Made by a program: the position numbers and the translations under genes
Source of the DNA: Bacteroidota bacterium
GTDB taxonomy: Bacteria; Bacteroidota; Bacteroidia; B-17B0; B-17BO
Length of the DNA: 10,634 bases
Direction: 5' to 3'
Assembly (NCBI GenBank): GCA_025356715.1
Contig: JANXRU010000376.1
Location: 1 to 10,634, forward strand
In this document: one piece after another, positions 1 through 6,637 of the stretch
Layout of the letters: each line of letters begins with the position of its first letter
Position numbering within the stretch: the first letter of the stretch is position 1
Notes under the pieces: model-generated
What the model saw: the letters and a program-made list of their open reading frames with translations, nothing else
The model's database searches: none
Told to the model about the DNA's origin: nothing

Positions 1-1275
1 GATTGGTTAATTATGCGCGAGGAATGTGAAGATGATACTCAAAAATTTTCTTTAAAAAAAGGAGCAAAAGTAGGCACGTCTTCTGCAAGGCGTAAATCGC
101 AATTTGCGGCATTTCGTCCGGACGTAGAACTTACAGACTTAAGAGGTAATGTGCCGACGCGTGTTCAAAAACTAAGAGACGGCCAGTATGATGCAATTTT
201 ATTGGCAGCAGCAGGCCTAGAGCGTTTGGAATTGGATTTATCTGATTTTCATGTAGAACAATTAGAGCCTGAAGAATTTATACCTGCACCCGCACAAGGT
301 GTATTAGCTTGGCAAATACGAGAAGATGATTATAAGTTGACAGATGTATTTGATACTATTTGTGATTATGATGTGATGATTAATATCAATATCGAACGTC
401 GTATTTTAAACTTATTAGATGGCGGTTGTCAATTGCCATTAGGTGCGTATTGCGATGTGGAGATGAATGATCAAGATCGTAAATTATTTAAAGTTTGGGT
501 TGCTTGTGCTGATGCGTGGGATAAACAGCCGAAGCAATTGTATTATGAAACAACAAATACGGAAGACTTACCTGAAAAAATAGTAGAGCATTTACACCGC
601 ATTTCTGCAAAAAATATTTTTATTTCTCGTGACGCTCATGAAAACAATAATTTAAACAGATGGTTGACAAACCTTGGTTTTACAGTGGAATGCAAAAGCT
701 TAATAGATTTAAAAAAACTAACTATTAAAGAATTACCAAAAAGTGATTGGTTATTTTTCAGTAGTAAACACGCGGTGGAGTTTTTCTTTATGCAAAAGCC
801 CGATATTGGAAACACAAAAATTGGTTGTATTGGAAAATCAACGTCACAAGCAATTCGTGAATTAGGCTTACGAGCTGATTTTATTGGACAAAGCACAGAC
901 ACTAAATTAGTGGGTAAACAATTTTCGGCACGCGTTGGTTTAGGTAAAGTCGTCTTTCCAATACCACGTGATAGTATGCGCACTATACAATGGCAATTTC
1001 CTAAACAACAAAACGTAATTGATTTACCTATTTATGCCACACTTAAAGTTCCTCACGGGGTAGCTGAAACTACCGATATATTAGTATTTACAAGTCCAAG
1101 TAATGCGGAATCTTATTTAGAAAAAAATAAAATTCACCCACATCAAAAAATAATTGCTATGGGTGAAGCAACACAAAAAAGCTTATTAAAAGCGAAAGTA
1201 AAAGAAACTCAAATTACAACTCCTATGTCTTTTGATGATATGGGCTTGTTTAGAGCGATTTTATCAACGTTATAA
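1..1275 (+). CDS. hemCD: Hydroxymethylbilane synthase / uroporphyrinogen-III synthase fusion (HemC-HemD), 5'-truncated by window edge
   Basis: A bifunctional cytoplasmic heme-pathway enzyme. The HemC half joins four porphobilinogens into hydroxymethylbilane; the HemD half inverts ring D and closes the macrocycle to uroporphyrinogen III. The frame is open from base 1, so the ATG at 13 is internal; roughly the first 100 HemC residues, including the catalytic Asp region, lie outside. In the visible 424 residues, HemC signatures are GTSSARR (25-31), DLRGNVPTR (46-54), YDAILLAAAGLERL (63-76), PAPAQG (95-100) and GGCQLPLG (141-148), where C143 is the expected dipyrromethane-cofactor cysteine. From about residue 204 the chain is HemD-like: FISRD (207-211), FFSSKHAVEFF (252-262), IGCIGKSTSQAI (274-285), ILVFTSPSNAESYL (360-373) and IIAMGEATQKSL (384-395). 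There is no stop between the halves. The C-terminus is complete. HemC is certain; HemD is slightly less so because that family diverges strongly. Confidence 0.93.
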   Translation, partial: DWLIMREECEDDTQKFSLKKGAKVGTSSARRKSQFAAFRPDVELTDLRGNVPTRVQKLRDGQYDAILLAAAGLERLELDLSDFHVEQLEPEEFIPAPAQGVLAWQIREDDYKLTDVFDTICDYDVMININIERRILNLLDGGCQLPLGAYCDVEMNDQDRKLFKVWVACADAWDKQPKQLYYETTNTEDLPEKIVEHLHRISAKNIFISRDAHENNNLNRWLTNLGFTVECKSLIDLKKLTIKELPKSDWLFFSSKHAVEFFFMQKPDIGNTKIGCIGKSTSQAIRELGLRADFIGQSTDTKLVGKQFSARVGLGKVVFPIPRDSMRTIQWQFPKQQNVIDLPIYATLKVPHGVAETTDILVFTSPSNAESYLEKNKIHPHQKIIAMGEATQKSLLKAKVKETQITTPMSFDDMGLFRAILSTL

Positions 1276-1290
1276 TGAATTGAAAATTTT

Positions 1291-1370
1291 AACACAGAGT
1301 TTTTGAGATAGCAGAGTACACAGAGAAAAAATATCTCAGCGGACTCCTATACTCTGTGTCTCTGTGGTGA
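1291..1370. repeat. CACAGAG/CTCTGTG interspersed inverted repeat
   Basis: This fills most of the 112-base gap between hemCD and the membrane-protein gene. CACAGAG occurs at 1293-1299 and 1319-1325, with a shorter CAGAG at 1312-1316. Its reverse complement CTCTGTG occurs at 1352-1358 and 1360-1366. An inner arm pair, GAGATA (1305-1310) and TATCTC (1332-1337), can form an alternative hairpin. The outer arms could fold into a long stem in the transcript. From memory, related CACAGAG-rich intergenic repeats are scattered through many environmental bacterial genomes; I could not confirm that here. It has no U-rich tail typical of an intrinsic terminator, so I favour a dispersed repeat over a terminator. 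Its position suggests insertion between two co-directional genes. Confidence 0.7.
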
Positions 1371-1387
1371 AAAAAACGAATAAATAA

Positions 1388-2080
1388 ATGGTACCGTTTC
1401 AAAATCCAGATATATACATAGGCTCTTTAAAAATTCAAGAACCAATAACCGTTTTAACGGATGTGTTAGTAGCATGTGTTTGTGTGTTTGCCTTTATTAA
1501 AACAAAAACCAAGGAATCAAACAAAGGCGTAGAATTATACCGCTGGTTTTTTTTAACAACAGGAATATCAACGTTGGTCTCTGCCATTATCGGACACGCA
1601 TTTTTATATCAATGGAGTTTTAACGCAAAAATTTACGGTTGGGTTACAGGCATTGTTAGTGTAGCATTTGGGCAGTATGCCGCGCTTTATCATACAAAAG
1701 AAACAATCGGAGAAAAATTCTTTAATCTCTTATTTTGGATTAATGCATTTGAAATTTGTTTAGCACTTGTATTAGTTTTTATTGTGTTTTCGTTCTTAGT
1801 GGTTGAGGTTCATTCTGCTATGGGATTAATATGCACAGTAACAGTTTTAGAATATATAAATTATAAACGGACTAAATCAGTTTTAAGTAAACACATGATG
1901 ATAGGTGTTGGCATAGCGGTTCTTGCTGTATTGAGCCATGTTTTTAAGCTCGCTATATCTGTTTGGTTTAACCATATGGATTTAAGTCATATTATCATTG
2001 CGCTATCTGTTTATACGATGTATAAAGGAGTGGCATTATATCAAAAGAATTTTCAAAACACATCATTTACTAATTTTTAA
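1388..2080 (+). CDS. Seven-helix membrane protein of unknown function, within the heme gene block
   Basis: I do not recognise a characterised family. The 230 residues contain about seven hydrophobic helices, near 20-38, 52-73, 80-100, 112-137, 141-157, 169-193 and 199-217, with short loops and no signal peptide. Polar residues lie in or next to helices: E18, D25, S61, S65, H70, E155, H184, H196, D198 and H201. Helix count and the C-terminal pattern D-x2-H-x4-L-x2-Y resemble the CREST superfamily of seven-helix membrane hydrolases (alkaline ceramidase, PAQR). The N-terminal EPITVLTD resembles what I remember of DUF6962 proteins. Both are guesses from pattern. The ATG follows an A-rich stretch without a Shine-Dalgarno sequence. 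Ten bases separate its stop from hemB, so the two are almost surely co-transcribed. A heme-related role is possible but rests only on position. Confidence 0.85.
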   Translation: MVPFQNPDIYIGSLKIQEPITVLTDVLVACVCVFAFIKTKTKESNKGVELYRWFFLTTGISTLVSAIIGHAFLYQWSFNAKIYGWVTGIVSVAFGQYAALYHTKETIGEKFFNLLFWINAFEICLALVLVFIVFSFLVVEVHSAMGLICTVTVLEYINYKRTKSVLSKHMMIGVGIAVLAVLSHVFKLAISVWFNHMDLSHIIIALSVYTMYKGVALYQKNFQNTSFTNF

Positions 2081-2090
2081 TCATACTATT

Positions 2091-3059
2091 ATGTTACAAC
2101 GTCCACGCAGAAACCGCAAATCAGAAGTCATTAGAAACATGGTTCAAGAAAACCAAGTGACCACTAATGATTTTATTTTTCCTTTATTTTTAATTGATGG
2201 AAAAAATAAAACCTCGGAAGTATCTTCTATGCCTGGTATTTACAGATATAGTCCGGATTTAATTTTGAAAGAAATTGAAACGTGTATGAAATTAGGCATT
2301 AAAGCATTTGATGTATTTCCTAGTTTAGCCGACAAATACAAAGATAAGCGTGCAACAGAAAGTTTTAATAAAAAGGGATTATATTTAAGAACACTAACAC
2401 AAATCAAAAAAGAATTTCCAGAAGCCTGTATTATGACTGATGTGGCTATGGATCCATATAGCAGTGATGGGCATGACGGTTTAGTAAAAAACGGAGAAAT
2501 AGTTAATGATGAAACGTTAGACATACTAGCTAAAATGGCAGTAGCGCAGGCGGAATGTGGCATTGACATTATAGGGCCTAGCGACATGATGGATGGTAGA
2601 GTGGGGGTAATACGCGACGCATTAGATGATCATGGTTTTACAAATGTTAGTATTATGAGTTACACAGCAAAATATGCAAGTGCTTTTTATGGCCCATTTA
2701 GAGATGCATTAGATAGTGCACCAAAATTTGGTGATAAAAAAACGTACCAAATGAATCCGGCTAATAGTAAGGAAGCATTAATAGAAGCTCAATTGGACAC
2801 TCAAGAAGGAGCTGATTTTTTAATGGTAAAACCTGCATTGTCTTATTTAGATGTTATTAAAGACTTAAGTAATAGTTTTGATTTACCAATAGCAGCTTAC
2901 AATGTAAGTGGCGAATACTCCATGGTAAAAGCAGCAGCGGCTAAGGGCTGGATAGATGGTGACAGAGTACGTGATGAAATATTACTAAGTATGAAACGTG
3001 CAGGAGCGTCTGTTATATTGACTTATTTTGCAAAGGAATGGGCGCTTAAGAATAAGTAG
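2091..3059 (+). CDS. hemB: Delta-aminolevulinic acid dehydratase (porphobilinogen synthase)
   Basis: Condenses two 5-aminolevulinates into porphobilinogen, the substrate of the HemC half encoded upstream. At 322 residues it is full family length. The two active-site lysines are visible: K194 in SYTAKYASAFYGPFRDA (190-206) and the Schiff-base K247 in FLMVKPALSYLDVI (243-256). At the metal site, DVAMDPYSSDGHDG (117-130) carries A119, D121 and D129 where Zn-dependent enzymes such as E. coli HemB have three cysteines. This is therefore the aspartate-rich, Zn-independent type, probably using Mg. The start is ATG 2091: the family begins with an MxxRPRRxRxSExIR motif, and the frame's earlier ATG at 1998 would add 31 non-homologous residues overlapping the upstream gene. 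Ten bases separate it from that gene, suggesting one operon. Its TAG stop forms the edge of the inverted-repeat element downstream. Confidence 0.96.
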   Translation: MLQRPRRNRKSEVIRNMVQENQVTTNDFIFPLFLIDGKNKTSEVSSMPGIYRYSPDLILKEIETCMKLGIKAFDVFPSLADKYKDKRATESFNKKGLYLRTLTQIKKEFPEACIMTDVAMDPYSSDGHDGLVKNGEIVNDETLDILAKMAVAQAECGIDIIGPSDMMDGRVGVIRDALDDHGFTNVSIMSYTAKYASAFYGPFRDALDSAPKFGDKKTYQMNPANSKEALIEAQLDTQEGADFLMVKPALSYLDVIKDLSNSFDLPIAAYNVSGEYSMVKAAAAKGWIDGDRVRDEILLSMKRAGASVILTYFAKEWALKNK

Positions 3060-3097
3060 AGTTTACTCAAAAAGTTCTTTTTTATTATTTTCTTTTT

Positions 3098-3130
3098 TCC
3101 TTGACGAAAAAGAAACAAAAAAGTCAAGGA
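3098..3130. repeat. Hairpin 1 inside the intergenic element
   Basis: TCCTTGAC (3098-3105) and GTCAAGGA (3123-3130) are a perfect 8-base inverted repeat around a 17-base A-rich loop. It lies 39 bases after the hemB stop. The tract before the left arm is T-rich, so on the minus strand the stem would be followed by A-rich rather than U-rich RNA. On the plus strand no U tract follows. It is therefore not a classical terminator in either direction. Confidence 0.65.
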
Positions 3131-3211
3131 CGAACGCCATATTTCTATTTTATGCCCACAAAATGCTTTCGATCTAATTGCTATAAAATAAAAATTTCGC
3201 TCCGTTCGTCC
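3128..3211. repeat. Hairpin 2: long imperfect stem inside the intergenic element
   Basis: The two arms pair in several nested blocks: GGACGAACG (3128-3136) with CGTTCGTCC (3203-3211), 9 of 9; ATTT (3141-3144) with AAAT (3192-3195), 4 of 4; and TATTTTAT (3146-3153) with ATAAAATA (3183-3190), 8 of 8. The loop is about 29 bases. Nested blocks with small internal bulges point to selection or descent as a folded unit, not to a chance palindrome. Its first three bases are shared with the right arm of hairpin 1, so the two cannot both form completely. Function is unknown. Confidence 0.65.
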
Positions 3212-3305
3212 ACGCCTACCGCACAATTACTAACGTATGAGAAATTTGCTAAGTTTTACTACAAAGATTATTGCTGGTTTTTCATAATAACCTTGCACTT
3301 AAAAT

Positions 3306-3337
3306 AAATAAATCAGTTTAAAAGTATTGATTTATTT
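3306..3337. terminator. AT-rich hairpin between convergent genes, possible weak terminator
   Basis: AAATAAATCA (3306-3315) and TGATTTATTT (3328-3337) are a perfect 10-base inverted repeat around a 12-base loop. It lies 36 bases past the stop of the minus-strand sensor gene and about 250 bases past hemB. The stem has almost no G-C pairs and neither side continues into a clean T run, so termination would be inefficient. It may simply be part of the element's internal structure. Confidence 0.35.
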
Positions 3338-3372
3338 GATGATTTAGTAATTTGAGTGAACTCTAAATAGAA

Positions 3373-6300
3373 TTAAATTTTAATTCCAATTACTAAAACA
3401 TCATCCACCTGTTCCTGAGTATCTCGCCAATCAATAAATGATTTAATGAGAGAGTCTTTTTGTAGAGGCATTGGCAAATTAATATTTTCTAAAAATGTTT
3501 TTTGTAAGTTGCTTACCATATATTTCTTTCCTTTTGGGCCACCAAATTGATCAGCAAACCCATCACTAAACAAATATAAGTAATCACCTTCATCAACATT
3601 GATTACATGATTTTCGTAGGTTCTATTATCTTCTAATTCTATACCTCCAATTGGAAATTTTGTGGCTTTTATAATTTCTAATTCATAATTTTTGTTTTTG
3701 CGATAAATCCACAAAGGTCTATTTGCTCCAGCATATTGAACAATATTAGAGTTGTTGTCAAAGGCACAAAGTGTAATATCCATTCCGTCTCTTCGTTCAA
3801 ATTCTTGTGCATTTTGATTAAGAGCTGTTTTAACACCTTTGTGAAGTTCAAGCAAAATATCACCAGGTATGATGATATTTCGTTCATTAACAATTTCATT
3901 TAACAAAGTATTTCCAACGATGCTCATAAATGCACCAGGAACACCGTGTCCCGTACAATCAACAGCAGCAATAAAATGTGAATTCCCGTTTTTAGCAAAC
4001 CAATAAAAATCTCCGCTTACAATATCTTTAGGCAGATACAAAACAAAACAGTTTGGAAACAAATTGTTTACTTGATTTAGATTTGGCAATAACGCTTCTT
4101 GTATATTTTTAGCATACTTGATGCTATCCATAATCTCTAAACTTTTGTGCTCAATTACTGTTTTTTGTTCTACGACTTCTTTAGTTCTCTCTTCAACTTG
4201 AGTTTCTAATTTTTGTTTATCTGCTATAAGTTTTTTTGTTTTATATGAGTTATAAAATGTTACAGAGCTTACTAGAACAACTACACATAGAGTATAAAAC
4301 CACCAAGTCTTATACCAAGGCGCTAATATTTCAAAAGTATACAATACAGGCTCTTTATTCCAAACACCATCATTATTCATTGCCTTAACGAAGAATGTAT
4401 ATATTCCTGGCTGTAACGAAGAATAGGTTGCCTCTGTTTTAGCCGTAGGTGGTGTCCAATTTTCATCAAGGCCCTCTAGTTTATATTGATATAATACTTT
4501 TTCAGGAGCCGTTAAGCTAATACCGATATAATCAAACGTAAGATGGTTTTTGTTAAAGGGAAGTTTAAGTTCTTTAGGTAATATTGCCAAAGAGTCTTTG
4601 GTTGAATATTTAGTTATATCATATTGACCAAAAAACAATTTTACTGAATTAATCGTTGTTGTTGCCTCTTGAGTGTTTTGAATATCTAATTTTGGATTAT
4701 ATATTTCTAAACCATTATTAGTTCCAATTAATATACGCCCATCTTTATCTTTAAAACTAGCATTAAAATTTGATTCTAAACTTAATAGTCCGTCATCTTT
4801 ACTTAGATGTTTAATGGTTATTTTATCAGCATAAAAATCAGAAATAGATAAAAGATCAATCCCTGTGTTTTGCCCAATAATTAAACGATTAAGATTATCT
4901 TTTTGTAAGAAATTACATGCGTTAGATGTAAGTCCATTTTTTTGAGAAATTTTCAAAAAGTTTTTGTAATCATAATGAAACACCCCTTCTTCTGTGCCAA
5001 GCCATAAGTTTTGTTTTTCATCATTAATTATAGAAACAACTCGAGAACTACTGAAGTTTTTGGATTTATTATAAAGAATAGCCTTGTGCGTTTTATCAAG
5101 TTTAATTACACCTTGTTCTATTCCAATCCATAAATTAGATTCTTTATCCTCTCCTAAAGAAAATATTGGTAAATCTAAACCCTCTTGTTTAATTGAATTT
5201 ATGGACGTTTCTTCGGTAATAATATTATTGTGATAACTGAATAATCCATTATTGGTTCCTATCCAAACGGTATTATTTTTGCTTTGAAAAAGAGAAAGAA
5301 TATATTTTTCCTTAAATTGGGCATTTGAAATAATGTTAAAAATTCCGTTTTCATAACTACATAAGCCCGCTTTTGTTCCAAACAAAATAGTTCCATTTTT
5401 TAGTGGAAGTATGGCATTTATATCGTTATCAGGCAATCCAGAAGAATTTTTTTGAAATTGTTTAAATAATTCTAATTCACCAGATTCGTTTATTTTACAT
5501 AATCCATTTGTTTTTAAGGCAATCCAAATATTACCTTTTGAGTCTTGGGAAACATTATTAATACTGTTTTCTGGCAAACCATTAACCTTAGAATAATAGG
5601 TAAACTTTTCATTTTTATATTTATAAACACCCGAACCATCAGTTCCAATCCAGATATTTTGTTCTCTATCTTTAAATAAGCATTGTATAGCATTATTTGT
5701 TAGGCCATTACTTAGATCGTATTTTTTGGTTTTTTTGTCAGTTTTAAAGCTGTAATTAAACACACCTTCTGCATAAGTTCCAAGAAGAGTGCTTGATTCA
5801 TCTTTCTCTAAAATGGCACTAAATGCTATGTTTTTATGTGAATCAAAATTCTTTATTTGAGATATTTCAAACTTTGAATTAATAACATTAAATCCTGTTT
5901 GGGTTCCAATTAGTACATCGTTGTTTTCTCGTTGTTCAATTGAAAACACAAGATTATTCATGAGGCCGTTAGTGGTGGTAAAGTTTTTAAAGTTTTTAGT
6001 TTTCGAATTATAAAAATACACTCCGTTTTGAAGTGTCCCAAACCATAAATTATTGTTGTTGTCAATAAAAATAGTATAAACAGAACTTTTGCTTAATACA
6101 AAATTATCTGTAAAACGAGTAATTTTTTTGTTTTGATAAACATAAACACCTTCTTGTGTTCCAATCCAAACCCTATCATGATCACTTATAAGCTTGAAAA
6201 TTAGACTGCTTTTTAGTCCTTCTTTTTCTGAAAAATTCGTGAAGCTTCTTCCGTTAAAAACAGATAGGCCTTTATCGGTGCCAAATAATAATTCATTAGA

Positions 6301-6567
6301 ATTATTTTCTGTAATAGAATATATAATGTTGCTTATTAATCCGTCGTTATCGGTAATTGTATTTATTTTATTTCCATTATACTTTCCGGCGCCCCCCCCG
6401 TTTGTGCCAAACCAAACTTGCCCTTGCTTATCTTGATAAATTGATAGAACTTGTGATTGAGGCAAACCTTGTTCTGTTGTGAAATTTTTGAAATTGTATG
6501 ATTGAGAAAATGTTCTATATGGAAAATATAGAATAAAAAGAAATATTAATATCTTATTTATAGTCAT
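3373..6567 (-). CDS. One-chain sensor: double seven-bladed Reg_prop propeller, Y_Y_Y domain, membrane helix, SpoIIE/PP2C-type phosphatase
   Basis: Probably senses an extracytoplasmic ligand and drives a cytoplasmic Ser/Thr phosphatase. Residues 1-21 are a signal peptide ending TFS before Q22. I count 14 blade motifs of the W-x-G-T-x2-G-x3-Y kind at 52, 94, 134, 175, 219, 261, 306, 348, 394, 435, 480, 522, 563 and 613, which suits two seven-bladed propellers; the eighth blade (IALKTNG) is degenerate. A Y_Y_Y domain covers about 680-748, a membrane helix 755-773 and a coiled coil 775-815. The SpoIIE domain spans about 820-1064: PKDIVSGDFYW (846-856), DCTGHGVPGAFMS (870-882), GMDITL (928-933), LFSDGFADQFGG (999-1010) and QVDDVLVIGI (1053-1062), with likely metal ligands D853, D870, D1002 and D1055 or D1056. 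The sensor half matches hybrid two-component proteins of Bacteroidota, but the output is a phosphatase, not a kinase. Substrate and ligand are unknown. A G8 tract lies in codons 57-59. Confidence 0.93.
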   Translation of the reverse strand: MTINKILIFLFILYFPYRTFSQSYNFKNFTTEQGLPQSQVLSIYQDKQGQVWFGTNGGGAGKYNGNKINTITDNDGLISNIIYSITENNSNELLFGTDKGLSVFNGRSFTNFSEKEGLKSSLIFKLISDHDRVWIGTQEGVYVYQNKKITRFTDNFVLSKSSVYTIFIDNNNNLWFGTLQNGVYFYNSKTKNFKNFTTTNGLMNNLVFSIEQRENNDVLIGTQTGFNVINSKFEISQIKNFDSHKNIAFSAILEKDESSTLLGTYAEGVFNYSFKTDKKTKKYDLSNGLTNNAIQCLFKDREQNIWIGTDGSGVYKYKNEKFTYYSKVNGLPENSINNVSQDSKGNIWIALKTNGLCKINESGELELFKQFQKNSSGLPDNDINAILPLKNGTILFGTKAGLCSYENGIFNIISNAQFKEKYILSLFQSKNNTVWIGTNNGLFSYHNNIITEETSINSIKQEGLDLPIFSLGEDKESNLWIGIEQGVIKLDKTHKAILYNKSKNFSSSRVVSIINDEKQNLWLGTEEGVFHYDYKNFLKISQKNGLTSNACNFLQKDNLNRLIIGQNTGIDLLSISDFYADKITIKHLSKDDGLLSLESNFNASFKDKDGRILIGTNNGLEIYNPKLDIQNTQEATTTINSVKLFFGQYDITKYSTKDSLAILPKELKLPFNKNHLTFDYIGISLTAPEKVLYQYKLEGLDENWTPPTAKTEATYSSLQPGIYTFFVKAMNNDGVWNKEPVLYTFEILAPWYKTWWFYTLCVVVLVSSVTFYNSYKTKKLIADKQKLETQVEERTKEVVEQKTVIEHKSLEIMDSIKYAKNIQEALLPNLNQVNNLFPNCFVLYLPKDIVSGDFYWFAKNGNSHFIAAVDCTGHGVPGAFMSIVGNTLLNEIVNERNIIIPGDILLELHKGVKTALNQNAQEFERRDGMDITLCAFDNNSNIVQYAGANRPLWIYRKNKNYELEIIKATKFPIGGIELEDNRTYENHVINVDEGDYLYLFSDGFADQFGGPKGKKYMVSNLQKTFLENINLPMPLQKDSLIKSFIDWRDTQEQVDDVLVIGIKI

Positions 6568-6577
6568 TTGTATAATT

Positions 6578-6585
6578 CAAATATA
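6578..6585 (-). promoter_or_regulatory. Candidate Bacteroidota -7 box for the sensor-phosphatase gene
   Basis: Read on the minus strand this is TATATTTG, a perfect match to the Bacteroidota sigma-ABfr -7 consensus TAnnTTTG. It ends 10 bases before the ATG, so the predicted transcript would have a leader of only a few bases. No TTG -33 element is visible at the usual spacing; that position falls inside the upstream terminator stem. An 8-base AT-rich match is easy to find by chance, which limits confidence. Confidence 0.45.
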
Positions 6586-6587
6586 AT

Positions 6588-6621
6588 AAAAAAAGTCGGC
6601 AGTGATTTGCCGACTTTTTTT
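6588..6621 (-). terminator. Intrinsic terminator of the T9SS surface-protein gene
   Basis: A 14-base perfect stem: A7-GTCGGCA (6588-6601) pairs with TGCCGAC-T7 (6608-6621) around a 6-base loop. On the minus strand the G-C-rich core is followed directly by a run of seven T. It begins 16 bases after the stop of the surface-protein gene. Its symmetry would also allow termination from the other side, but no plus-strand gene approaches it. It separates the surface-protein and sensor genes into different transcription units, apart from read-through. Confidence 0.9.
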
Positions 6622-6637
6622 AAATCATTTTTTGAAT

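Larger units (their letters stand above)
3057..3365. repeat. Terminal-inverted-repeat element filling the hemB / sensor-phosphatase intergenic gap
   Basis: The 313-base gap between the convergent genes holds no convincing gene. It is bounded by an inverted repeat: TAGAGTTTACTCAAA at 3057-3071 and TTTGAGTGAACTCTA at 3351-3365 are complementary at 14 of 15 positions, and the one exception is a G-T wobble in RNA. The hemB stop codon TAG lies inside the left arm. Three hairpins lie between the arms. No target-site duplication is obvious: ATAAG lies outside the left arm and AATAG outside the right. With no transposase this would be a MITE-like, non-autonomous element, or a large bidirectional termination structure. 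The 3098-3240 section also resembles, from memory, a dispersed repeat common between genes of Bacteroidota. Which of these applies is open. Confidence 0.55.

Noticed and set aside
636..983. Minus-strand frame of 115 codons inside hemCD
   Set aside because: It is antisense to the well-supported HemD domain and has no recognisable domain.
1291..1370. Intrinsic terminator after hemCD
   Set aside because: Complementary arms exist, but the 3' arm is followed by GTGAAAAAAA rather than a T run, so the inverted repeat is better read as a dispersed repeat.
1998..2090. A 31-residue N-terminal extension of HemB from an upstream ATG
   Set aside because: It overlaps the membrane-protein gene and is unlike the HemB family, whose conserved start motif begins exactly at ATG 2091.
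2240..2587. Minus-strand frame of 115 codons inside hemB
   Set aside because: It is antisense to the conserved HemB catalytic core with no support of its own.
3023..3307. Small open frames on both strands in the hemB/sensor gap (67 and 68 codons)
   Set aside because: They read through the inverted repeats and hairpins, have low-complexity Lys/Phe-rich composition and resemble no protein family. They are by-products of the repeat element.
3678..3899. Minus-strand frame of 73 codons inside the sensor-phosphatase gene
   Set aside because: It is a shifted frame within the SpoIIE catalytic domain, whose own frame is intact with all motifs.
6194..6436. Plus-strand frame of 80 codons across the C8 tract
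   Set aside because: It is antisense to the propeller blades; its Pro-rich end is just the complement of the G8 run and nearby codons.
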